Below, piece after piece: positions 35,201 to 43,907 of a stretch of 64,000 nucleotides of DNA (the stretch's first letter is position 1; each line of letters begins with the position of its first letter). The stretch is from the NCBI GenBank assembly GCA_021234155.1, contig JAJEKV010000071.1:4152483-4216482 (forward strand), read 5' to 3'. A program made the position numbers and the translations under genes. Under the pieces are notes generated by a model, which was not told where the DNA came from, made no database searches, and saw nothing but the letters and a program-made list of their open reading frames with translations. This stretch comes from Isoetes taiwanensis. Its lineage: Eukaryota > Streptophyta > Lycopodiopsida > Isoetales > Isoetaceae.

Positions 35201-36800
35201 AAACGGGGTCCTGATCGAACAAGGTAAACTTTTCAAAGTCGGAAGGTTCAACCGATAACTGCCTTCTGTCAGCCAAGGTCCATTCTTCACGAGCAAGCTT
35301 CAGAAGGTGCATGAAACCTTCAGGAAGGTCTTTGTTTTTCTTCTTGTTCTACACATGCAATTGAAGTTAAGTATTGGACAATTAGCTGAAGAAAAAAAGA
35401 AGGTCCACAAGGTAGAACATTATACCCAGCCTTCAAAATTAGGAGCATATTGTATAATGCGTTCGTCTGAAGTGGCCATAGGGTAGAGCTCCTTACACCT
35501 TTCCCACGATTGCACATTCAGTTGTTCCATCAAGCATATCTGGCATGCAATGATGTTCTTTTGACTGGTTAAAAAAAAATAGGTAGACACATTACGTATT
35601 CTGGAATACACTATATAGTTAAAAAATTCAAAAGTATTAAGCACAAGACATTAACGTATTCTGGAATACACTAAGCTTACTTGTGCAATTCCTTGGACAT
35701 CTCTTCCAAGGTGAACTCTTTATCCACCACCTTCTGGAGTAATCTTTCAACTATGGTGGTGTCGGTGAAGCCTTGCAGCTCCCTCCAAACTGTAATTGTC
35801 ATTTCTTTTTTTGGCACGTCTAAACCTTTTTTCTTTTCTGATGCTTTACCTTTGCTTTTTAATTCTCCCCTTCCAAAAGCAGTAAAAATTTCGTTTTGCA
35901 ACAACACAACAACTTATTGTCAGCTCAGTGTATTCCGGAATACAAAATATTAAGTTACCATGAAGATAAATAAAATACTAAAGAGCAAGGGCTATTCCAG
36001 AATACAGATGTGCTTACCCTGCCATCCTTGAAGGCCAGTTGAAACCAATTATCGTGGCTGATCGAGAAGTGCCTCTTATTTGCCTCATCATATTTAAGGC
36101 GGCACTCTATTGCACACGCCTCCTTTAGCTCCAGAGATGGCCCAGGTTTCTTGAGCTCTTCACCATACTTTTTCTTGAAAATTAAATACTCTCTATGCAT
36201 AAATCTGATTTTATCAACAAAACTCATTTTGAGTCTGTACTCATTATTAGCGTTATATGTATTGGCCACTATCTTCGCCTCTTCGTCAGTCAGGCCGCAA
36301 TACACCGCACAGAGAACGGAGAGGTTTCTAGGATTCTGTTTCGCTTTGAACAGTTGCCTGCGCCCTTGAAGCTGTGGTTTCCCTCCAGCACATAGTGTGT
36401 GTACTGATCAGCACACTCTCTGTCATAACCTGCCAGGTCCATGCACTGGCTCCTGTCAACAAGCACAACTATTGGAGCAACATGTGCATTTGGATAGAAC
36501 GATGTAGTCGAGGTCTTGAAGGACAGTCTTGCCTGTTGCTTGAACTGCCCAGCAACAGACTCCACGTGCTGTATTGAGCCCATGCACTCGAGCTCAGAGT
36601 CATCGTATCTTTTTTGTCCAGGGCTGCGACAAACATACAAGAAAGTGACATTGCTGTATTTTCCTGCGAAACCTCTAGTGACAAACCATGGCGTCTGAAA
36701 GTTCTCGTAGACTTGTGGCGCAGCAGTCTCCTGATCCTTTTCAGACGTGTGTTTCCTGCTAGAGATCTTGATGGTTCTTTTCCTCTTAGAGACACCTTGT
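35133..36800 (-). CDS. Multi-exon gene of unknown function, divergent from the DUF7869-like gene
   Basis: Minus-strand exons with GT/AG borders: exon 1 from about 36800 to 36018 (donor GTAAGC), exon 2 about 35900-35681 (donor GTAAGC), exon 3 35539-35426, exon 4 35348-35133. Motifs read in order: WFVTRGFAGKYSNVTFLYVC, PIVVLVDRSQCMDLAGYDRE, VYCGLTDEEAKIVANTYNAN and FKKKYGEELKKPGPSLELKE. I do not recognise the family. A one-base shift within exon 1 near 36385 and loss of 12 bases at the exon 2 acceptor (kept in copy 1 near 10660) suggest damage. The head-to-head position with the plus-strand gene suggests a functional pair, perhaps the two genes of a DNA transposon. Confidence 0.55.
35594..36006. 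repeat. TGTATTCC(G/A)GAATACA palindromes inside introns
   Basis: Copies at 35594-35610 and 35654-35670 (intron 2) and at 35929-35944 and about 35991-36006 (intron 1). The copy at 35929 is the perfect 16 bp palindrome TGTATTCCGGAATACA. Introns 1 and 2 of the minus-strand gene each carry two. Confidence 0.85.
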
Positions 36801-36858
36801 TCTTGCCTGCAACATCACAGTGGCTGACTGCTTTAGTACTAGCAATGAAAACAGAAAA

Positions 36859-37088
36859 TTATATTCCGGAATAACAGTGACTAAAATCTAGTACTAAAGC
36901 GCTAAAAAAAGGCTAAATTTGCACTAAATTTAAGGTTTTTATAGGGAAATTAAAGCAAGCTGAAGGCCAAAGTATATTCCGGAATACACTTTGGCCTGAC
37001 AGAAATGGCCGGAAGTGTATTCCGGAATACACTTTGGCCTTCGGTCTGGCCCTGAAGGCCAAAATGTATTCCGGAATACACTTTGGCC
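36859..37088. promoter_or_regulatory. Bidirectional promoter region with three long palindromes
   Basis: Three units of 32-33 bp (36965-36996, 37007-37039, 37057-37088) centred on TATTCCGGAATA with GGCC(A/G)... outer arms ending CTTTGGCC. Two have a single mismatch between arms. A shorter palindrome lies at 36859-36874. They sit between the divergent gene starts (about 36800 minus, 37445 plus). They are likely protein-binding sites, for a transposase or a shared regulator. Degenerate half-sites continue to 37400. Confidence 0.75.
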
Positions 37089-37444
37089 TCTACCTAAACA
37101 ACACTTTTGAAAAATGCCCGTACATTGTACTTTTACCGCTTACCTCTCCATGCTTCATGCTATGCAAACCGAAATAAGCTTTTGCAGAAGAATTCGAAGG
37201 CACTAGATCGGAGTGGCTGGAGCTGTGAATGCAGAATACACGACTGAGCGCCAAAAAATTTCCTTTTAAAGGTCACCTTCGGACACATCCTTAATTCTAT
37301 GTAAATCGGAATACGTGTGATTCAAAATTTGTGCTAACACATATTACGGAATAGCAGACTTCTCCTTGGGTTGACACTTTGTATTCTCGAATAGCAAACT
37401 TGCAGAAGTTGCGTCCGTCTCTCTACTAGTTCCAGTTATTGAAG

Positions 37445-37916
37445 ATGGTTAACCGCATCCAGAACAGACTTCCACCACCTTTTGTTGCACCTAGTTCCTC
37501 TACTTCAGAGGAAATGCCCGATGAGCATGTGTTTTTGCCTGGTGCCCAGGCTTCCTCATCTCCTGCCTCAGCAACATCCTTGTTACTCCTAGACGATTCT
37601 GACGATTCTCCAAGTCCAACACACAACAGACTGCCACCACCTTTCCAACCGTCACCGAGCCCTTTAAGGAGTAGGTTGCCTTCTCCCTTCGTTCCATCTC
37701 CACTTGTACATAGTAGGCTACCACCTCCTTTTGTACCATCACGAGAAGCTGCAGATGCTGCACCACAACAGGTGTTTCAAAAGAGACTGCCCCCACCATT
37801 TGTAGCTTCTCTTCCAACAGGAAGAAGTACAAGATCTGCAACACGCCCACAAGAATGTGAAGTTTTCCATCACTTTTCTCACCATGACTTGTCTACAAAT
37901 GAAGACGATGTTGTAA
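37445..37916 (+). pseudogene. DUF7869-like gene, 5' part with RLPPPFV repeats
   Basis: The ATG at 37445 (VNRIQN) opens a Pro/Ser-rich N terminus with five RLPPPFV-type repeats (two as RLPPPFQ and RLPSPFV) spaced 20-40 residues apart, ending in an acidic STNEDDVV. The frame is cut by element 1 at codon GTA-A. Joined across the element it continues without a stop into 51269. The repeats look like short linear docking motifs in a disordered region. The gene is divergent from the minus-strand gene at 36800. Confidence 0.6.
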
Positions 37917-39590
37917 TGTGACGTTCCAAAGCCGCGATATCGCCCGGGGCGTACACCGTCTTGCTTTGCCGTCGCAGCGTATACGCCACTCCAGCTGACG
38001 TGTACGCTAGCGTATAGCCAGGTGAGTAGCCCTAGGGGGCAACTTGCCAGAAATATGTGCAACTATTAATGTGCACATTTTCCAATGTACACACTAATGT
38101 GGGCACACATTTCCAAGTGGACACTTCATGCCAAGTGGGCCACACCCATAGGTGCAATTAATGTGCACATTTTCCAATGTACACATTAATGTGGGCACAC
38201 ATTTCCATGTGTGCACATTTGGCCACCTAGCCCTTAAAGGCAAGTGGGCCCATTTCCAAATTATCCCACATGCCAAAAGGGGATAATTGGAAACCCTAAC
38301 CAACCCCCTTGTCTATATAGGGTGGGAAACCCTAACTAGCCCAATTTTCGATTTTAGGGCTTTTAGATCTGTTTTGGGCATGCTTTACCAAAACCGCCTC
38401 AAAACTACGCTTGGGAGAATTGCATCCTTAGTTTTCATTGATTCGAGCGTCTTGGCAGGATGGTCGAGCTCAGGTCAGGAGGAGCCCCTCAAGGATCAGG
38501 TATTTGGGCAATTAGATAGTCTAAACCCTATTTTAGTCATTGAATCAGTAGGTTTAGCCTATTAAATTGCCCATAGCAGCCTCCTAGATCTCTAGATGCC
38601 AGCCTCTAACTAAAGAACCTAACTCTATGATATAGATTAAATCTTGTTCTTTAGTTCTCTATGATGTATATGGATGATGTATCTCTACGAACTCCTTGTA
38701 TTGGGAAGGGGGGTAGAGACCTAAAGCTTTGTAGATGATGCTCCTAGATTAGCCTCTCTAGCACACAATAGATTCGGCCTGTGCACAAGAGCCCCACCGG
38801 GATGTGGGTGAAGGGGCCAGACTGGCTGAGAAAGAGGTTCATGTCCTGACTCTTGAACGGTTCCTCTGGTGTGTAAGGCCTACCGGGAATCATTGTGACT
38901 AGGTCCAATGGCTTGCCACTGCGTGCGGGCAAGGCATGGGCTCGACACCCGTGAAGTGGTGTTCACTTTCCGATGGGTTCAATAACACGGGCAAAGGCGG
39001 GGCCCTCTAGTCACCTTGAGTCAAGATGTAGATCTCGGAGGAGTGATCCCTACCCGCCCCATCGGAATCGGGAAGATGAGCCCGTGAGTAGCCCCTTTGG
39101 CTATGCATCGGGCGGAGCTCTGGTGGGTCCCGACACTTTTCGCACCACTCGCAAAGTGTGCATGGGAGGGGCGGATGGAGTGGACAACCCTAAGCCATGT
39201 TCATATGCCCAAATCCATTGCCATGAATTTCGCTTTGCAATGAACTCACGGAGACCCAAGCCGTCGGTCATCCCTTTGAGTCCGAGCCTTGGGTAGGATT
39301 CCCTATGTGATGTGCTGATCCTTGTCTATGCAGAGATATGAGGAGGACCATCCTTCGTGATGGTCATATGATGTTGATGTATGTGCTACCGACATGTATG
39401 TTTACGCTTCGCAGCCTAGGTAGGCCCCGAGGGAGGCGGGGTGCAATGACCCTTCCACTCTTCCCACTTTGGAACCCGCCACGGTTGCGGTGTCATGTGG
39501 AGGGCCCCAGATTAGCATGGAGCTGGTATGGGGATGAACTCGCTTGTATACGGTGAGGGCACCGCATTACACGAGTAGGGGACGTCCACG
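37917..39590 (+). repeat. 5' LTR of element 1
   Basis: About 1.67 kb. Starts TGTGACGTTCC and ends GACGTCCAC (GACGTCACA in the 3' LTR). TATA-like CTATATAGGG at about 38314. Two direct repeats built on AATGTGCACATTTTCCAATG (from 38070 and 38159) lie upstream of it. It differs from the 3' LTR mainly in clusters near 37930-38020, 38370-38490 and 38930-39300. Confidence 0.92.
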
Positions 39591-39591
39591 G

Positions 39592-39602
39592 TGGTATCGA
39601 GC
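39592..39602 (+). promoter_or_regulatory. Primer-binding site of element 1 (damaged)
   Basis: TGGTATCGAGC, where element 2 has TGGTATCAGAGCC. The missing A falls in a CAG context. Initiator tRNA-Met primer. Confidence 0.8.
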
Positions 39603-39790
39603 AATGTTCTTGGAGACCAAGAGCAAAATCGCCATGTTCCCAGTAGCACTAACTTGATAGGATCCTCAAACCTCGAAAAATGAGAAATTTTTTTCTCATT
39701 TTTTGTAGTATGCTAAGCTAATAATGATTAAAATGAATAAAAATGTAAAAAGATTAAAAATTAATGAGCCAACATCCAAAAGTAGGGGTG

Positions 39791-40041
39791 GTCTCACACG
39801 CCGCGCCAGATGCGATTTCTAGAATCTTAAATCGGCCGGGCATAACGGTGAGACATTCAAATTTTGACACCAAAAAGTTGTAAATTACAGTAAAACACCT
39901 TGATAATTCTAGATTTAAGCTAAGAATTAGTAGATTTAGCATGTTACATGTTAATTTAATAGTGGGCCCCACCATGTCTCACACGTCGCGCCCAGACGGG
40001 TTTCTAGATTCTAGGAATCGGGCCGGGCTTAGCGGTGAGAC
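39791..40041 (+). repeat. Hairpins H1 and H2 upstream of ORF A (element 1)
   Basis: H1 39791-39854 and H2 39976-40041. The outer arms begin GTCTCACACG and end (C)GGTGAGAC; inside are CGCGCC and a GATTTCTAGA / ATCTTAAATC-type inner stem. Each folds into one long imperfect hairpin. H2 ends 75 bp before the TATA box of ORF A. Confidence 0.8.
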
Positions 40042-40115
40042 CTTGCTTAATTAGGTGTTTTTAGGTGCTCTAGACAACCCAAAAAGGTAGTTTAAAAGTT
40101 GACCTAAAATTGGCC

Positions 40116-40124
40116 TATAAATAG
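40116..40124 (+). promoter_or_regulatory. Putative TATA box of ORF A (element 1)
   Basis: TATAAATAG, 109 bp upstream of the ATG at 40225. Element 2 has TATAAATAGA at the same distance from its ATG. Positional conservation between two diverged elements supports a real internal promoter. Confidence 0.6.
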
Positions 40125-40224
40125 AACCAGACCCCTTCCATTTTTCCTGTTCTTCCCTAGAACTTCGCCGCGGATTGTCAAAGGCGATCTTCGGGCGCTT
40201 TAGCTCCGATCGACAAACCGTAAG

Positions 40225-41510
40225 ATGATGGCATCGCATAAAAACAGCATCGCCGAAGCCTAGCCGGCCCGGATCCTCAGCCGCTCCTAGGCCCTCTTCG
40301 AGAATCTTTCGAGAACGCCTCCATGAAGGCTAATCTTCTTCGAGCGAGAGGGATGCAGTTCTGACAGAGCGATCGCCGACAGAAGCTCTTGGAGGACGAC
40401 CGGCCTGGACGCCATGAACCGTGATCCTAAATTTAAATTGCACTGTGAGGAGGGAAGAAGCGGACAGCAAGCAGGAGCAACCTCGAGGACGCCAACCCAC
40501 GAGGGAGCAGAGGGAACAAAGGACCAATCGATAGGCGAGGAGCAACACCGTGAAGAGACCCACACCGGGAGGAGCAAGGTAGAGAAGAGCAAAGAGTCAC
40601 CGGCTCACCCAAGAGGAAGAGGCCGACCTCGCACGCTTCGTCCACAAGTATGAAGCCAAAGAGCGCCGCCGGGAGCGGAGAACAAAGAGTCGAGAAGACG
40701 ACCCGACCGCAGCCAGCGGGTCCAAGAAAAGGAAGGCCAAAGCCATAAAGGCAGGCAAGAAGAAGGTGGTGAAGGTTGGGAAGCGGGCAGTGGATCTCGT
40801 CATCAACGAGCCGTCGGGAGAGGAGACCCCGCCCACCACCGACGACTTCTGATAAGACTACGTGCCGGGCGCAGACGGGCAAGCTCTTCAAAGCCCCGGT
40901 CAGAGGAAGAGGTCCCGAGCAGCAGCCCCAAGAACAGGAGGAGACCGGGCAGCTAGCGAAGCCCCCACCTTTTCCGACGTGGGATAGGGTTAAAGCCCCG
41001 CGACCCCAGCGAGAGGCCTATGTGATAGACCCCGTAAAGGTCTATCAGAAGAGGATTAGAGAGCACAACTCCTATATGGCGAAGTGGGAGGCCTACAATA
41101 CCTATTACCAGGAGCACAGGGTGAGGGCAGTCGAAGGTGGAGTACCCCCGAAGCAGAATCTGAAGCCACCCCCACCGAAGCCCAAGCCTCCCAGAGCACC
41201 AGGGAAGAAGCGGGCCGGCAAGAAGAAACTGGAGAACAGAGCCCTGAAGGAAATCCGGCACTTCCAGAGGAGTTACGGACTCTTGATCCCCAGGGCACCG
41301 TTCCAACGTTTGGTCCGCGAAGTTATGCAAGAATATAACACAGACATGCGCGTGACCGACGAGATGCTGTTGTGTTTACAAGAGGCGGCCGAAGCGTTTA
41401 TAGTAAAGCATTTTGAAGACTCAACGGCCTGCACGGCGCACGCGAAGAGGGTTACCCTCATGAGGCAGGACATGTATCTTGCCAGGCACATCAAGGGAGA
41501 ACGCCCTTGA
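40225..41510 (+). pseudogene. ORF A: histone H3-like protein (element 1)
   Basis: The last open frame, 40776-41510, gives 244 residues. Residues about 155-244 are a full histone H3 fold: ALKEIRHFQRSYGLLIP (alpha N), PFQRLVREVMQEY (alpha 1), LQEAAEAFIVKHFED (alpha 2), [16 protein letters not shown] (loop 2 / alpha 3) and the C-terminal KGERP. Loop 1 has the length of canonical H3, not the longer loop of plant CENH3, although ALKEIRHFQ, LLIP and RVTLMR are CENH3-like. Before the fold lie a Lys/Pro-rich stretch and a VYQKRIREHNSYMAKWEAY segment. Further upstream an Arg/Lys-rich linker (KKRKAKAIKAGKKK near 40725) is in other frames, so 2-3 frameshifts break this copy. Expected role: nucleosome incorporation or chromatin targeting for the element. 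Confidence 0.88.
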
Positions 41511-41652
41511 ATTTTGTAAATAACTGGAAATTTTGTTAATATAAAGAAAATTTTGTGTAAATAAAGTGTCAAACCCTGTTTAAATAGGTTAAGATATCGA
41601 TCCCTAACTTTTGTTTTGATTAAATTGGAGCTTTGAGCAAAATTGAGACGAT

Positions 41653-41918
41653 GTCTCACACGTCGCGCCAGGACAGATTTCTACATTTTAGGAATCGGGC
41701 TGGGCGCAACGTGTGAGACCATGCCCAAAAATGCCCAAAACAGCTCCAAATCGACTAAGTAAGGGGTCAATTCTGCCTAACTCGATGAGTTTAGTGGAAT
41801 TACAGCCTTAGATCACTTAAATTGAGTAAGCCTAGCCCAATTAGGACCCATGTCTCACACGTCGCGCCAGGACAGATTTCTAGATTTTAGAAATCGGGCT
41901 GGGCGCAACGTGTGAGAC
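41653..41918 (+). repeat. Hairpins H3 and H4 upstream of ORF B (element 1)
   Basis: H3 41653-41719 and H4 41852-41918 differ at only a few positions. Outer arms GTCTCACACGT / ACGTGTGAGAC pair perfectly; then GCGCC pairs with GGCGC, and the inner GATTTCTA pairs with TAGAAATC in H4. Possible stem of roughly 28 bp. The two lie about 180 bp and more before the ORF B TATA box. Confidence 0.9.
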
Positions 41919-42096
41919 CTCGTACTATCTCTTCACCAAATGATCTCCAAATTGTACAAAAGGTTCAGTAGCTATCCTTAGCATGCTCAAACCCTAGAAA
42001 TAGTCTTCAAACTTGCAATTGCATCCCTTAATAGGTCAGAATTGCCTAATCTTAGTAAATTCTAGGTCATCCAAAAATTAGGGTTTCCCCCTTTTC

Positions 42097-42104
42097 TATA
42101 AATA
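42097..42104 (+). promoter_or_regulatory. Putative TATA box of ORF B (element 1)
   Basis: TATAAATA, 115 bp before the ATG at 42219. Element 2 and the relic have TATA boxes at matching places. Confidence 0.6.
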
Positions 42105-42218
42105 AGTCCCCCATTTCTCAATTGGCACCCTGCAAATTTGCTCTACACCGCTTAGGCGATCTTTCAGCTCCCTGAGGCGCTTCTGCATCCGTTTGATACC
42201 CCCTTCTTTGCTAGATCA

Positions 42219-43270
42219 ATGGCCACTGCTGACTTCAGCCGATGGTACAGCGCCAGTGCTCACGCTGCTGAGGCAGATGTCAATGACATCTTCCAAGTCT
42301 TTGGCAAGGAAATTGACATTCAAGCTACGCTAAATGCAACCCCAGCATATAGGCAGGTGCTAGCAGAATTTCAAGCTAGGGTAGGACCTTCCCTTGTCCA
42401 AGTCCCCCCTTGCATAGGATACTTCGTTCCCCGCCCATCCCTTCAAGCAGCCTTGGGCGATGTCCCCAACATCGCCAAGTATTTGACTAACAAGGCGCAG
42501 AGGCTGCCTGACTACATGGTCTTGACAGCCAATAGGACGAAGTACTTCTCTTACACCGCAGCCCTAGCCATCTTCTTATCCCACCGCGCCGAGAACCCGA
42601 TGGGGGCAACCTCTATCCCTCCGATGGAGGTAGACCCCATAGCAGTGCAAGAAGAAGAGCAGATGCTGTTACAGTATCAACAGGAACAGGAAGCAAGAGA
42701 GGATGAAGAGGAGTCAGACAACGAAGGATACACGAGCTCGACTCGCATCTAAGAACGGCGCCAAGGAGAGCAGGGAGCCGATCGGGCTTCGAAAGCAGAG
42801 CCGGCAGGGCATCAGAGTTGCTCCCCCACTCGGGCTAGGCATCACAAGCCTAGCCCCTATCATCATCAACGGAGAGGAGTATCTACTCCTCAGCGACATC
42901 CAGAACCTTCCCGAATGCAGGGAGAGGGAGCTCAGGTTGGACGAACTGCTCCACCAACTGCGGCAGACCGACATGGACGACTTCATCGTCCGGGGAGCCT
43001 CAGACTTCCCGCTTCAAGTAAGGGAGGCCGACACCTACACTGTGGGAGACGACCTCCCATATCCGTGCCTACAAAGAAGATCAGGCAATTGATGGACGAG
43101 CTGGAGTCGCCAACAGAGGAGGAGTTCCTCGCCCTCCAAGAACAGATGGGGATCCGTGGGAAGACCACGAAGCATCCTAATGCCAATCCTCCAACATCAC
43201 CCCCGCCTAAAAGGAGAAGGAATCGACTCGTGGAGGCTCGACCGCACAATGGAAGACTACGGTGGAGCTA
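42219..43270 (+). pseudogene. ORF B: conserved accessory protein of unknown function (element 1)
   Basis: Starts MATADFSRWYSASAHAAEAD. The first open part (42219-42752, 177 residues) is globular with an acidic tail. It continues in other frames through LGITSLAPIIINGEEYLLLS (42703-43092) and a EEEFLALQEQMGIRGKTT segment (42915-43271). Element 2 and the relic show the same three segments in the same order, so this was one protein of roughly 350 residues that is frameshifted here twice. No known domain recognised, no catalytic signature evident. It has its own TATA box and hairpins and lies directly after the histone ORF. Confidence 0.65.
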
Positions 43271-43745
43271 ACTGAAATTGAAGTCGACGAGTACTGGGCG
43301 ACATGAGCCGGAGGCCAAACAAGCGAGAAGCTTCGCGACACACAAATAACGACAAAGTCGCCAGTACTACTTGCCGCTGCCGACGGATGGGGAGAATAGC
43401 GGTAATACACCGCAAGTTCAGTCCCCGAGGTGAAGAAGGAGTGTTCATGCCGACAGAATCGCCGCGGGCGCGGCGTGCATGCTCAATAGCAACAAATGTC
43501 GACTATGCCGTTTTAGTCAAGAGGGCAATGGCACTCGACCTTCGACCGCCATACCCCACCGACGCCAGCGAGATTATTATGATCGCGGCCCTACATCCGA
43601 CCCGCAGAGTAGAAGACCTGGTGAGAGCCATCCAGGAGGCTCGCCGCCAGCATCATCAGAACTTGGGTCACCTTCGGTAGGGACGCCCAAGTTAAGAAGT
43701 TTCTTGAAGACAACCCGTCTTACCGGCGATTTCAAGACTAGTTAG
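43271..43745 (+). pseudogene. ORF C: C-terminal accessory segment (element 1)
   Basis: Frame 43303-43680 has AVIHRKFSPRGEEGV, matching VFHKEFSPQGEE in the relic (28640-29119), followed by Arg-rich helices (VRAIQEARRQHH). Element 2 lacks it: its ORF B passes straight into gag. It may be the C-terminal part of ORF B. Unknown function. Confidence 0.5.
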
Positions 43746-43907
43746 ACTCTTGATCCCGGAAACTTTTGTATCTGAAATATTATATGATATATGAATATAA
43801 ATCCTATTGCACTTTAAATGCTTTGTTGATGTATTTTTGCCCCACAACTATACCAACAAACATAAATAATGCAAGAGAACAAATGAAACTAATCATATAG
43901 CCATGAA
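43746..43907. other. AT-rich spacer before gag
   Basis: Holds nothing coding. The relic has a similar AT-rich spacer at 7514-7709, where its Helitron inserted. Confidence 0.4.

Larger units (their letters stand above)
17879..36495 (+). repeat. Segmental duplication, copy 2
   Basis: Direct-orientation copy of 1-11439, expanded by a MITE, an LTR retrotransposon, a hAT MITE and a 3 kb block. Long stretches are nearly identical, with point differences in clusters. At 36495 copy 2 continues into the rest of the minus-strand gene, so it is the more complete copy. Confidence 0.95.

Noticed and set aside
40776-41510. Calling the element histone a captured CENH3 gene
   Set aside because: Loop 1 has canonical H3 length and the C terminus is KGER-type, so only partial CENH3-like residues support it.
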